This document shows, piece by piece, positions 33,951 to 43,123 of a stretch of DNA of 64,000 nt. A program made the translations under genes and the position numbers. The DNA is from G965267185 sp965267185. GTDB lineage: Bacteria > Pseudomonadota > Alphaproteobacteria > UBA6615. The notes beneath the pieces were generated by a model, which saw nothing but the letters and a program-made list of their open reading frames with translations, did not search any database and had not been told where the DNA came from. Positions within the stretch are counted from its first letter, which is position 1; the number at the start of each line of letters is the position of its first letter. The stretch spans positions 1,922,001 to 1,986,000 of the forward strand of contig OZ253937.1 in the NCBI GenBank assembly GCA_965267185.1, read 5' to 3'.

Positions 33951-36671
33951 CTAGTCCTCCGACGCTGTTGCCGCCTGGGCGGCAGCTAGACGGGCGATTG
34001 GCACGCGGTACGGCGAGCAAGACACATAATCGAGACCGGCCCGGTCGCAAAACTGTACCGACGCAGGGTCGCCACCATGTTCACCGCAAATCCCCAGCTT
34101 GATGTCGGGGCGCGTTGCCCGTCCCCGCTCGACCGCTATAGTCACAAGCTCACCGACACCATCAACGTCGACGCTGACAAAGGGGTCGACATCGAAAATG
34201 CCGTAGTGCTGATAGTCGGGCAGAAAGCTCGCGGCGTCGTCGCGGCTGATGCCAAATGTAGTCTGTGTCAGATCGTTGGTGCCGAAACTAAAGAACTCTG
34301 CCGGTTCAGCGAGTTCGTGGGCCTGCAACGCGGCACGCGGCAGCTCGATCATGGTGCCGATCGAGTATTCGACCTCCTGCCCAGCCGCTGCAAATACCTC
34401 TTTTGCCACTGCATCGATCTTCTCTTTGAGAATATCCAACTCACGCTTAGTGGCCGCCAACGGAATCATTATTTCCGGAAAAACCGAACCCTCGGGCTCC
34501 GCAGCCACGGCAACCGCAGCCTCGAATATAGCGCGCGCCTGCATCTCGTAGATTTCTGGATAGCTGATGCCGAGCCGGCAGCCACGGTGGCCGAGCATCG
34601 GGTTCGATTCGTGGAGCCGGATCGCTGCTTCCTGCATTTCTTTGGGTTCCCGGCCCGCCGCCTTTGCGACCTCGGCAATTTCGGCCTCGGTGTGCGGCAG
34701 GAACTCATGCAACGGCGGATCGAGCAACCGAATGGTGACGGGCAGCCCCGACATGATGCGAAACAGCTCGATGAAGTCGGTACGCTGGAACGGCAGCAGT
34801 TCGTCGAGTGCTGCGCGCCGTCCAGATTCGCTTTCGGCCATGATCATTTGGCGCACGGCAACGATCCTCGCAGGATCGAAAAACATGTGTTCGGTTCGGC
34901 ACAGACCGATCCCCTCCGCACCAAAATCGCGCGCCATCTGCGCATCGGCCGGGGTTTCGGCGTTGGTCCGCACTTTCAGCCGGCGTTGTTGATCGGCCCA
35001 CTCCATGAGCACCGCAAAGTCGCCGTGTACCTCCGGCTCTATCGTCGGCACCTGTCCTTCGATCACTTCCCCAGCGGCGCCGTCGATGGTGATGAGATCG
35101 CCCGCGGCGAAACTCCGTCCGCCGATCGACATGGTGCCGGCGTCGTAGTCGATCGTGATATCGCCAGCGCCGGAAACGCAGGGCCGCCCCATCCCCCGCG
35201 CGACCACCGCAGCGTGGCTCGTCATGCCGCCGCGCGTCGTCAAAATAGCGCGCGCCGCGTGCATACCGTGGATGTCCTCTGGGCTGGTTTCGATGCGTAC
35301 CAGAATGACGTCTTCGCCTTTTTGCGCCATGTCTTCCGCGATATCGGCGCTAAACACGATCTTGCCGGAAGCCGCCCCGGGAGAGGCCGGCAGAGCTCTG
35401 GTCAAAATATTGCGCGGTGCATCGGGATCGAGACGAGGATGTAGAAGTTGGTCGAGTTGCGCCGGGTCCACGCGGTTAATCGCCTCGGCTTCGGTGAGCA
35501 GCCCTTCGCGCACCATCTCGACCGCGATGCGCACGGCCGCCGCGGCCGTGCGTTTGCCCGAGCGCGTCTGCAGCATATAGAGCTTGCTCTGCTGCACCGT
35601 GAACTCGATGTCTTGCATGTCCTTGTAGTGGACTTCGAGTTTCTTGCGCACATCGTCCAATTGGGTGAATACCTCCGGCATCACCTCTTCCATCGCCGGC
35701 ATTGTGGAGTCGTTGCGCTCCTTGCCAACGAGCGTGAGGTGCTGCGGCGTACGGATGCCGGCCACCACATCCTCGCCCTGGGCATTAACCAGGTATTCGC
35801 CGTAGAACATGTTCTCGCCGGTCGACGGATCGCGCGTGAAAGCGACGCCGGTGGCGCAGTCGTCTCCCATATTGCCAAACACCATGGCTTGGATATTCAC
35901 CGCCGTGCCCCATTCGGCCGGAATGCTATTAAGCCGCCGGTAGGTAATCGCGCGCTGGTTCATCCAGGAACCAAACACCGCTCCGATCGCGCCCCACAGC
36001 TGCTGTTTCGGGTCTTGGGGAAACGGCTCGTTGAGCTCTCGCTCGACGATTTTTTTGTAGTCGGCTACCACCGCGCGCCAGTCGTCGGCTGTGAGATCGG
36101 TATCCAGTATGGCGCCGCGATCCAGCTTGGTCTGCTCAAGCGCTTCTTCAAACAAATAGTGCTCCACCCCAAGCACCACATCGCCGAACATCTGAATGAA
36201 CCGGCGATAGCTGTCGTAAGCGAAGCGGGCATCGCCCGACCGCGCCGCCAGTCCCTCGACGGTCACATCGTTAAGGCCGAGATTGAGAACGGTATCCATC
36301 ATACCGGGCATCGAGGCCCGCGCACCCGACCGCACCGACACTAATAGCGGATTATCCGGATCGCCGAACTTGGTTCCGACGCCCTTTTCGACTTGCGCGA
36401 GCGCCTTGTCCACCGCGGCGCTCAAATCGTCGGGGAAACTGTTGTCGTGATCGTAGTAGTAGGTGCAAACCTCGGTGGTGATCGTAAATCCGGGCGGGAC
36501 CGGCAGACCAAGATTGCTCATCTCGGCGAGATTGGCGCCTTTACCCCCAAGGAGATTGCGCATATCGGTATGGCCGTCAGCCTGGCCGTCACCGAAGCTG
36601 TAGACCCATTTGGCCTTGGGCTTTGCAGCCTTTGAGCGATTAGCCTTCGATTTTCGAGAAGTCAGCGACAT
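33951..36671 (-). CDS. ppdK: Pyruvate, phosphate dikinase
   Basis: A 906-residue PPDK. It has the nucleotide-binding domain (YSFGDGQADGHTDMRNLLGGKGANLAEM), the phospho-histidine domain with TTRGGMTSHAAVVARGMGRPCVSG at about residue 470, and the C-terminal PEP domain with FGTNDLTQTTFGISRDDA and the catalytic Cys in GICGEHGGDP. It reversibly converts pyruvate, ATP and Pi to PEP, AMP and PPi, in gluconeogenesis or PPi-dependent glycolysis. Its start overlaps the glyS stop by 32 bp, the gene order usual in alphaproteobacteria. A long open frame on the opposite strand (34077-35444) is a codon-bias shadow. Confidence 0.96.
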   Translation of the reverse strand: MSLTSRKSKANRSKAAKPKAKWVYSFGDGQADGHTDMRNLLGGKGANLAEMSNLGLPVPPGFTITTEVCTYYYDHDNSFPDDLSAAVDKALAQVEKGVGTKFGDPDNPLLVSVRSGARASMPGMMDTVLNLGLNDVTVEGLAARSGDARFAYDSYRRFIQMFGDVVLGVEHYLFEEALEQTKLDRGAILDTDLTADDWRAVVADYKKIVERELNEPFPQDPKQQLWGAIGAVFGSWMNQRAITYRRLNSIPAEWGTAVNIQAMVFGNMGDDCATGVAFTRDPSTGENMFYGEYLVNAQGEDVVAGIRTPQHLTLVGKERNDSTMPAMEEVMPEVFTQLDDVRKKLEVHYKDMQDIEFTVQQSKLYMLQTRSGKRTAAAAVRIAVEMVREGLLTEAEAINRVDPAQLDQLLHPRLDPDAPRNILTRALPASPGAASGKIVFSADIAEDMAQKGEDVILVRIETSPEDIHGMHAARAILTTRGGMTSHAAVVARGMGRPCVSGAGDITIDYDAGTMSIGGRSFAAGDLITIDGAAGEVIEGQVPTIEPEVHGDFAVLMEWADQQRRLKVRTNAETPADAQMARDFGAEGIGLCRTEHMFFDPARIVAVRQMIMAESESGRRAALDELLPFQRTDFIELFRIMSGLPVTIRLLDPPLHEFLPHTEAEIAEVAKAAGREPKEMQEAAIRLHESNPMLGHRGCRLGISYPEIYEMQARAIFEAAVAVAAEPEGSVFPEIMIPLAATKRELDILKEKIDAVAKEVFAAAGQEVEYSIGTMIELPRAALQAHELAEPAEFFSFGTNDLTQTTFGISRDDAASFLPDYQHYGIFDVDPFVSVDVDGVGELVTIAVERGRATRPDIKLGICGEHGGDPASVQFCDRAGLDYVSCSPYRVPIARLAAAQAATASED

Positions 36672-38721
36672 TGTCCATTACCTGCTGGATATGAGCGAGG
36701 AGACGCAAGCGATTGCGCCTGAGATCTGCATCGTCGACGTTTACGGTCACGTCGTCGAAAAAGGTATCAACGGGTTCGCGCAACTGCGCCAACAAAGACA
36801 TGGCATCGGCGAACCGATCCTCCCCCAGCGACGAGCCGGCCTTTTTTTCGACCTCGCCCAGTGCCGCCCATAGCGCGGCTTCTACGCCGTTCGCTTCGTC
36901 CTGCGCAAGACCCGCATCGTAGGACGCGCCCGAATACTCTTCGTTGTCCTTTTTTTGCTCGGCCCGCACGATATTCGCCGCCCGGCGATAGGCCGTCAGC
37001 AAATTTGCGCCGTCCGCCGAGTCCAAGAACGCGGCCAACGCGTGCACGCGTTCGAGCAGCCGCACCAAGTCGTCCTCGCCGGACAAGGCGAACGTTGCCG
37101 CAATATGATCATGCGATACGCCTTCGTCGCGAAGGTGAACCTTCAAACGGTCGGCGATAAACGCCATGAGGTCGTCGTAGATCGAGGCATCATCGACATC
37201 GAGCAGGCCGCCAGCCGCCGCAAAGGTTTTCCGCAAGGGCAGCCGCAGCCGGTTTTCGAGCACGATGCGGATCACACCCAACGCCGCCCGGCGCAGCGCA
37301 TAGGGATCTTTCGAGCCTGTCGGCTTTTCGTCGATCGCCCAAAACCCGACGAGCGTGTCGATCTTGTCGGCGAGCGCCACAGCAATGCTCGTCGGCGCGG
37401 AGGGGCAATCATCCGCCGGGCCAGCCGGCGAGTAGTGCTCGGCAACTGCGGCTGCCACATCCTCCGCCTCACCCTCGGCGAGCGCGTAGTACCGGCCCAT
37501 CGTCCCTTGTAGTTCGGGAAACTCCCCAACCATTCCGGTCACTAGGTCGGCTTTAGCGAGGGTTGCCGCGCTGCGCACCCGGTCGCGGTCGGCGCCGGGG
37601 ATATTCTCGCTCAGATCCACGGCAAGCGCCTGGATACGCTGCACCTTCGCCCCCAGGGAACCGAGTTTGGCGTGAAACACGATCTGATCCAGCGCAGGCA
37701 CCCGGTCTTCCAAGCGAATTTTGCGGTCTTGATCCCAGAAATGCCGCGCATCGGCCAATCTGGCCCGCAAAACCCGCTGATTGCCAGCAACAATCTCTGC
37801 ACCGCCATCGTCGGCAACCATGTTGGCTACAAAGGCGAATTTCGACGCCAACGTTCCGTCAGATTGCGCCAAAGCAAAGTATTTCTGGTGACCGCGCATC
37901 GACGCGGTGAGAACTTCCGCTGGCAACTCCATAAACTGTGGGTCGATATCGCCAGTTAATACGACAGGCCATTCGACCAGCCCGGTGACCTCGTCAAGTA
38001 GCGCCGGGTCATCACGAACACCGATACCGATCGCCGCAGTGGATTGTTCGAGTGCGTCGGCGATTTGCGCGCGCCGACGATCCTGATCAACCGCCACAAA
38101 CGCTGCCTCGAGCTTCTCCATATAATCGGCATAGCTCGTCACTAGGATCGCGTCTGGCGCCAAAAACCGGTGCCCATAGGACTGGCTGGTAAACGGTAGT
38201 TCTCCGTTGCCCAGGTCGACACCACCGGCGAGGGGTTCACCGTCGAAGATGGTTAGAACGTTGTGGAGCGGCCGGACCCAACGCAGCCGATGATCCGCCC
38301 ATCGCATGGACTTCGGCCACGACAGATTGGCAATGGCATCTCGAACGATGGTGGCCAGAACGTCTTTTACCGGCTGACCTTTTTGCTCGATAATCGCCAC
38401 ATAATAGGCGCCCTTTTTATCCTCGCGGACCTCGCAATCCTCCAAGGAAACGCCGGCAGCACCGAGAAATCCTTGGATCGCCTTTTCTGGGGCGTCGGTC
38501 CGCGGGCCTTTGCGCTCGATCGTCCGGTCCGCCTGGGCCATCGGCAGATCGGAAACTGTCAACACCAGCCGGCGCGGACTCGTATGGGTTTTAGCGTCGG
38601 CGAATTCGATCTCTGCCTCGCCGAGCGCGTCGACGACGTAGCGGCGCAGTTGATCGGCAGCCGGCGCTTGCATGCCGGCAGGGACCTCCTCCGATAGTAG
38701 CTCTAAAAGTAGCTCGGCCAT
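36640..38721 (-). CDS. glyS: Glycine--tRNA ligase beta subunit
   Basis: A 693-residue beta subunit of the bacterial alpha2-beta2 glycyl-tRNA synthetase. It begins MAELLLELLSEEVPAGMQAPAADQL, the standard family start, with TYIxxP-like and RVLRARLADARHFWDQDRK segments and a C-terminal anticodon-binding region. It binds tRNA(Gly) and works with GlyQ. It starts 2 bp after glyQ ends. The C-terminus overlaps the ppdK start. Confidence 0.96.
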   Translation of the reverse strand: MAELLLELLSEEVPAGMQAPAADQLRRYVVDALGEAEIEFADAKTHTSPRRLVLTVSDLPMAQADRTIERKGPRTDAPEKAIQGFLGAAGVSLEDCEVREDKKGAYYVAIIEQKGQPVKDVLATIVRDAIANLSWPKSMRWADHRLRWVRPLHNVLTIFDGEPLAGGVDLGNGELPFTSQSYGHRFLAPDAILVTSYADYMEKLEAAFVAVDQDRRRAQIADALEQSTAAIGIGVRDDPALLDEVTGLVEWPVVLTGDIDPQFMELPAEVLTASMRGHQKYFALAQSDGTLASKFAFVANMVADDGGAEIVAGNQRVLRARLADARHFWDQDRKIRLEDRVPALDQIVFHAKLGSLGAKVQRIQALAVDLSENIPGADRDRVRSAATLAKADLVTGMVGEFPELQGTMGRYYALAEGEAEDVAAAVAEHYSPAGPADDCPSAPTSIAVALADKIDTLVGFWAIDEKPTGSKDPYALRRAALGVIRIVLENRLRLPLRKTFAAAGGLLDVDDASIYDDLMAFIADRLKVHLRDEGVSHDHIAATFALSGEDDLVRLLERVHALAAFLDSADGANLLTAYRRAANIVRAEQKKDNEEYSGASYDAGLAQDEANGVEAALWAALGEVEKKAGSSLGEDRFADAMSLLAQLREPVDTFFDDVTVNVDDADLRRNRLRLLAHIQQVMDNVADFSKIEG

Positions 38722-38723
38722 GC

Positions 38724-39623
38724 TCAGGCCGCCTCACCGCGGCTTTCCAGCCACGCTTCACAGCACCCCTTGGCGAGCTCGCGTACCCGCAGGATGTAAG
38801 ACTGCCGCTCGGTGACCGAGATCACCCCTCTCGCATCGAGCAAATTGAACAGGTGGCTCGCCTTGATGCATTGATCGTAGGCAGGCAGCGGCAACTTGTT
38901 TTCCAACAGCGTCCCGCACTCAGCCTCGGCGTCGGCGAAATGGCGGAACAGCGCTTCGGTGTTGGCGTGCTCGAAATTGTAGGTGCTGAACTCGCGTTCG
39001 GCCTGCAGAAACACATCGCCGTAGCGAACGCCAGCATTGTTGAAGGCCAGATCGTAGACGTTCTCGACGCCTTGGACATACATCGCCAGCCGTTCGAGCC
39101 CGTAAGTTAGCTCGACCGCCACCGGGTCGCAGTCGAAGCCGCCGACCTGCTGGAAATAAGTGAACTGGCTGACCTCCATGCCGTCGCACCAAACCTCCCA
39201 GCCGAGCCCCCAAGCGCCCAACGTGGGACTTTCCCAATCGTCTTCGACGAAGCGGATATCGTGGCGCGCCGGATCGATGCCCAACGCCTGCAGGCTCTCG
39301 AGGTAGAGGTCCTGGCTGTCGATCGGCGACGGCTTGAGGATAACCTGGAACTGGTAGTAGTGCTGCAGCCGGTTGGGGTTTTCGCCGTAACGGCCGTCGG
39401 TCGGCCGGCGCGAGGGCTGAACATAAGCAGCCCGCCAGGGTTCAGGCCCCAATGCCCGCAAGGTGGTGGCCGGATGAAAGGTGCCCGCCCCGACCTCCAT
39501 ATCGTAGGGTTGGAGGATCAGGCAGCCCTTCTCAGCCCAGAACGACTGCAGCGTCAGGATCAAGTCCTGAAAGCTCGATACGCCAGTCGGCGTACCCGAG
39601 GCTTGTGTTGTTTCAGCTGTCAT
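38724..39623 (-). CDS. glyQ: Glycine--tRNA ligase alpha subunit
   Basis: A 299-residue class II synthetase subunit. SFQDLILTLQSFWAEKGCLILQPYDMEVGAGTF is at about 16-48, with motif 2 region EPWRAAYVQPSRRPTDGRYGENPNRLQHYYQFQVI, all characteristic of GlyQ. It forms glycyl-adenylate and, with GlyS, glycyl-tRNA. The ribosome site before ATG 39623 is weak. No leader peptide or T-box is visible in the 142-bp gap upstream. Confidence 0.96.
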   Translation of the reverse strand: MTAETTQASGTPTGVSSFQDLILTLQSFWAEKGCLILQPYDMEVGAGTFHPATTLRALGPEPWRAAYVQPSRRPTDGRYGENPNRLQHYYQFQVILKPSPIDSQDLYLESLQALGIDPARHDIRFVEDDWESPTLGAWGLGWEVWCDGMEVSQFTYFQQVGGFDCDPVAVELTYGLERLAMYVQGVENVYDLAFNNAGVRYGDVFLQAEREFSTYNFEHANTEALFRHFADAEAECGTLLENKLPLPAYDQCIKASHLFNLLDARGVISVTERQSYILRVRELAKGCCEAWLESRGEAA

Positions 39624-39765
39624 TCTTAAAGACTTTTACTGCCCGCCCGGCGCGGCGCAACATAGGTGGCACCCCAGAGACGGTCAAGCAGACACAAGGA
39701 TCGCTGACATCCGCGGATACCGTGGCCGTTCTCAGGCAAGATAACGGGATAACTTGCTAAAAACG

Positions 39766-39975
39766 TTAATTTTTATTGGAGTTCTTTCCCGTTCCCTTGG
39801 GCACGTAGGTATCGGTTTCCGGATCGTAAACCGTATCGATGCGACTCGTAGAGGCAGAGTCGTCCTCAGCCTGGCGCGGCGCCGCGTTGGCCCGCGAAAG
39901 CAGCTTAAACCCATAGACGACTACCGCCAGGACGACCGCCAGCACCAGAAGTTTGCTGATTGAGAACCCAAACAT
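39766..39975 (-). CDS. Small single-helix membrane protein, unknown
   Basis: A 69-residue protein with one N-terminal hydrophobic helix (FSISKLLVLAVVLAVVVYGFKLL) and a hydrophilic tail (residues about 30-69) rich in Ser, Asp and Lys, ending YVPKGTGKNSNKN; the tail is likely cytoplasmic. ATG 39975 was chosen; a TTG at 40011 would add 12 residues. Genes of this shape occur between the S49 peptidase and glyQ in related alphaproteobacteria. Function is unknown; it may be linked to the adjacent membrane protease. Confidence 0.65.
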   Translation of the reverse strand: MFGFSISKLLVLAVVLAVVVYGFKLLSRANAAPRQAEDDSASTSRIDTVYDPETDTYVPKGTGKNSNKN

Positions 39976-40032
39976 GCCGGCAAATAGAGGCTGTTGCGGC
40001 TCCGGCGTCAAGCGCCAACATGCCGCCCCCTT

Positions 40033-40911
40033 CTAAAGGCCGAAGCGGCTCCATAGCAGCCGGTCTTCCACCGCCGCGATGGCAGTATCGAACCAGTCGT
40101 CGCCACCGGCGAAACGGCCCGCGGCGAAGCTTCCGCCCATGCCGAAACGGTCCCGCAGCCAGCTTCTCTTGGGCGCGATCTGCACCAGCCGCACCTTGTC
40201 GCCAAACCGCTCGCGCATGACGGCGCGAATATCGCCGATGCCGTCAATCAGCCCCAGCTTTTGCGCCTGGGTTCCGGTCCAGAACTCGCCGGTAAATAGC
40301 TCATCTTCCGGCGCTTTCAATTTGTCGGCACGCCGGGTGCGCACAAGGTCTTTGAAGCTCTCGTGAATCGTCGCCTGCGCCGTTTTCAGCCGCGCCACCT
40401 CATCGGGGTTTTCGGGGCTGAACGGATCCAGCGACCCCTTGTGATCGCCCGCCGTATAGAGACGGCGCTCGATACCATAACGCCGAATGAATTCCTGGAA
40501 GCCGAAGCCAGAGAAGATCACGCCAATCGACCCGAGAATAGAGGAAGCATCGGCATAGATTTCATCTGCCGCGCAGGCCAGCCAGTAACCGCCGGAAGCG
40601 GCGACATCTTCGGTAAACGCGACAACCGGCAGCTCGTTTTCTTCCGCCAGCGCGCGCACCCGCTTCGCGATCAGTGACGACTGCACCGGTGAACCTCCCG
40701 GCGAATTTATCAGCAACGCGACGGCAACCGCGTCGCGCATTTTGAAAGCGCGCTCGAGAGGCCCCGCAAGCGTTCGCATATTGAGCTGCGAAGATCGAAA
40801 GCCGGCTCGCCCACTGGCGATCACGCCTTCCATACGAACCACACTTACAATCGGTACGCTCTTGCGAAAACGTCTCGGTAAGAGTCGGCGAAAGGGTCTC
40901 AGAATGCCCAT
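40033..40911 (-). CDS. S49 family peptidase (SppA/SohB-like)
   Basis: A 292-residue serine protease of the signal-peptide-peptidase A group. LINSPGGSPVQSSLIAKRVR at about 88-107 and the active-site Ser in DVAASGGYWLACAADEIYADASSILGSIGV are typical. The Lys that completes the Ser-Lys dyad lies further along. Family members degrade cleaved signal peptides or membrane proteins at the inner membrane. N-terminal residues are basic rather than strongly hydrophobic, so membrane contact may be peripheral. It stands between trmN6 and the small membrane protein upstream of glyQ. Confidence 0.88.
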   Translation of the reverse strand: MGILRPFRRLLPRRFRKSVPIVSVVRMEGVIASGRAGFRSSQLNMRTLAGPLERAFKMRDAVAVALLINSPGGSPVQSSLIAKRVRALAEENELPVVAFTEDVAASGGYWLACAADEIYADASSILGSIGVIFSGFGFQEFIRRYGIERRLYTAGDHKGSLDPFSPENPDEVARLKTAQATIHESFKDLVRTRRADKLKAPEDELFTGEFWTGTQAQKLGLIDGIGDIRAVMRERFGDKVRLVQIAPKRSWLRDRFGMGGSFAAGRFAGGDDWFDTAIAAVEDRLLWSRFGL

Positions 40912-40941
40912 GGTGGCCTCTTTCGAATACGAACGTTTATC

Positions 40942-41706
40942 TCATATGACCAGCGGTGCGCCGTTTTCAAGCACCGCGCGGGCCGCCTCGGTGTAAGCGC
41001 CCGACTGTTCGTGCAGGATCAATCCCGACGACAGCCGCAACGGTGTCGCCACGCCGGTCCGGGCGGTCACCAGCACGCGCTTAGCCGGCCGCCCCGATTT
41101 CGGCCAAAGGGGAAAAACCACGATTTCACCAGCATGGCGGCGGAGTTCGCTGAGCAGTTCGTCCAGCCGGTCCGCTCGATGGATCAATGTGAGCCGCCCT
41201 TTCGGTTTCAGCGCGGCAACCGCGCACACGATCCAACGCCGTAGGTCTGCGGTGCTTTCGATATCTGCCGCGTCACGTTGTGCGTCGCGGGACACCCGAA
41301 CATCGCTACGGTCGGGTCCAAGATAGGGTGGATTGGTGAAAACGTGATCGAAGGTGGGGGCAGCGATTTGCGGGGGCGGAGCGGCCACGTCGCCTTGAAC
41401 GAAAGTGACCGCTTTCGAGGCCTCGTTAAGCGCCGCGTTCTGCCGCGCCAGCGCGAGCATATCGTCATCGACTTCCAGGCCGACGATCCGGCACCCCGGT
41501 ACCCGGTGATGTAGGCATAATGCCGCCGCGCCGGTGCCGCTGCCGAGATCGAGTAGCTGATCGCCCGCCGCCGCTGGAACCGCCGCCGCCAGAAGAATTG
41601 GATCAACCGCAACGCGATATCCAGTCACCGATTGAGTGAGCCGGACTCGTCCGTTTAGCAGCAGATCTTCGGTCGTCGCCGAGGCGTTCGCAAGGCCGTG
41701 GCTCAT
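40942..41706 (-). CDS. trmN6: tRNA1(Val) (adenine37-N6)-methyltransferase
   Basis: A 254-residue SAM-dependent methyltransferase. The SAM motif is LLDLGSGTGAAALCL, the acidic loop IVGLEVDDDML, and the amino-methyltransferase motif FTNPPYLGP, which marks N6-adenine transfer. It fits TrmN6 (YfiC), which methylates A37 of tRNA1(Val). The ATG overlaps the DUF2007 stop by 4 bp (ATGA). In related genomes this pair lies opposite the polyprenyl synthase gene, as here. Confidence 0.87.
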   Translation of the reverse strand: MSHGLANASATTEDLLLNGRVRLTQSVTGYRVAVDPILLAAAVPAAAGDQLLDLGSGTGAAALCLHHRVPGCRIVGLEVDDDMLALARQNAALNEASKAVTFVQGDVAAPPPQIAAPTFDHVFTNPPYLGPDRSDVRVSRDAQRDAADIESTADLRRWIVCAVAALKPKGRLTLIHRADRLDELLSELRRHAGEIVVFPLWPKSGRPAKRVLVTARTGVATPLRLSSGLILHEQSGAYTEAARAVLENGAPLVI

Positions 41707-41927
41707 GGCGCGTCGGCAGGGGGCAGCTCGCCTGCTTCGCGCAGAATGGTTATGGCATGATCGTAGTCCTCGTCGATCACCATAAGGCGCCGCATGACGG
41801 CGCTGGCGCTGCCTTGCAGGATTGCGGAGTGGCTATCCAGGATAATCCCCTCGATTCTCTCGTCCGCCAACAAGGCGCACAGCCAAGAGAGGCGAACCGG
41901 ATCGTTACTGCGCAGTACTTCTTGCAA
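41703..41927 (-). CDS. DUF2007 domain protein
   Basis: A 74-residue protein matching the DUF2007 pattern: NDPVRLSWLCALLADERIEGIILDSHSAILQGSASAVMRRLMVIDEDYDHAITILREAG. The family is called putative signal-transducing but has no proven role; the fold is an ACT-like alpha/beta unit. It is translationally coupled to trmN6 through a 4-bp overlap, and divergent from the polyprenyl synthase gene with 167 bp between. Confidence 0.85.
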   Translation of the reverse strand: MQEVLRSNDPVRLSWLCALLADERIEGIILDSHSAILQGSASAVMRRLMVIDEDYDHAITILREAGELPPADAP

Positions 41928-42094
41928 CTTTCAATCACTCCAATCGGACCAAGATCATATTTACGTATGCGGCGAACCGCCCTCTTGACCCCCAGCTAGA
42001 CCAACCTATGCTCGCGTTACTGTCGTTCTACGTCAATGTTGCGATCCCCTCGAACGCATCACACCGGCGTTAACCGTCATGCAGGGGTAATCCT

Positions 42095-43117
42095 TTGGCC
42101 GTCGTCGCACAACTCGCAGGCGTTAGAGAAACGGGCGCGCCGACATCGCTCGATGCGCTGCGCACCCTTTGCGCCGCCGACCTGGCGCGGGTTAACCAGC
42201 TCATCATCGATCACATGCAATCGGATGTGCCGCTCATACCGCAGCTTGCGGGGCATTTGATCGCCGCGGGAGGCAAGCGTTTAAGGCCCCTGCTGACGTT
42301 GGCCAGCGCGCGTTTGTGTAACTATCGTGGCGACGACCATATCGGCCTTGCCGCGGCGGTTGAGTTTATTCACACCGCCACGCTGTTGCACGACGACGTC
42401 GTCGACGATTCCGACTTGCGCCGGGGCAAGGACACGGCAAACGCCGTTTGGGGAAATCAGGCAAGTGTTCTCGTCGGCGATTTTTTGTTCAGCCGCGCGT
42501 TTCGGCTCATGGTGCAGAGCGATTCCATGCGCGTGCTCGACATTCTGGCCAACGCCAGCGCTGTTATCGCCGAAGGCGAGGTTGCGCAGCTAACCACCGC
42601 CAATGACACGGAAACCGACGAGGACGGGTATCTCAGCGTCATTCGGGCGAAAACGGCAGCGCTATTTGCTGCCGCCTGCCGGATCGGTGCGGTTGTCGGT
42701 CAGCGGCCCGAGGAAGAAGAAAACGCCCTCGACCAGTATGGCCTCAACCTCGGCATCGCCTTCCAATTGGTCGACGATTACCTCGACTACGGAACGGCCG
42801 ATGACCGGCTCGGTAAAGATGTCGGTGACGATTTCCGCGAGGGCAAAATAACGCTACCGGTGATCCTCGCCTTCCGCCGCGGCGATTCGGAGCAGAGGAA
42901 TTTTTGGCGCCGTACGCTGGAAGATCTCAACCAGCGCGACGGTGATCTCGAGCGCGCGTCTCAGCTACTCGTTGAACACGGCGCGCTGTCCGACACGCAG
43001 GTCCGCGCGCGTGGATACGCCGAGACCGCCCGCGCCGCCCTCGATATATTTCCCCAGAGTCCGCATCGAACGGCCTTGGAGGAAGTTGTCGACTTCTGTG
43101 TCGAACGAACCTTCTAG
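42095..43117 (+). CDS. ispB: Long-chain polyprenyl (octaprenyl/decaprenyl) diphosphate synthase
   Basis: A 340-residue trans-prenyltransferase. GGKRLRPLLTLASARL is at 59-74, the first aspartate-rich motif LLHDDVVDDSDLRRG (Asp100, Asp101, Asp104) and the second QLVDDYLDYG near 227-236. It extends farnesyl diphosphate with IPP to make the side chain of ubiquinone; chain length cannot be read. The start is a TTG at 42095 preceded by CAGGGG; no earlier ATG exists in frame and a later one would cut conserved sequence. It converges with cls, 6 bp apart. Confidence 0.92.
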   Translation: MAVVAQLAGVRETGAPTSLDALRTLCAADLARVNQLIIDHMQSDVPLIPQLAGHLIAAGGKRLRPLLTLASARLCNYRGDDHIGLAAAVEFIHTATLLHDDVVDDSDLRRGKDTANAVWGNQASVLVGDFLFSRAFRLMVQSDSMRVLDILANASAVIAEGEVAQLTTANDTETDEDGYLSVIRAKTAALFAAACRIGAVVGQRPEEEENALDQYGLNLGIAFQLVDDYLDYGTADDRLGKDVGDDFREGKITLPVILAFRRGDSEQRNFWRRTLEDLNQRDGDLERASQLLVEHGALSDTQVRARGYAETARAALDIFPQSPHRTALEEVVDFCVERTF

Positions 43118-43123
43118 GTTCAC

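Noticed and set aside
34077..35444. 455-codon open frame on the plus strand
   Set aside because: It lies wholly inside ppdK on the opposite strand; composition is His/Arg-rich with no family features. It is a codon-bias shadow.
34577..36635. Other antisense frames over ppdK and glyS
   Set aside because: All are shadows of the real frames; none has a ribosome site or conserved motif.
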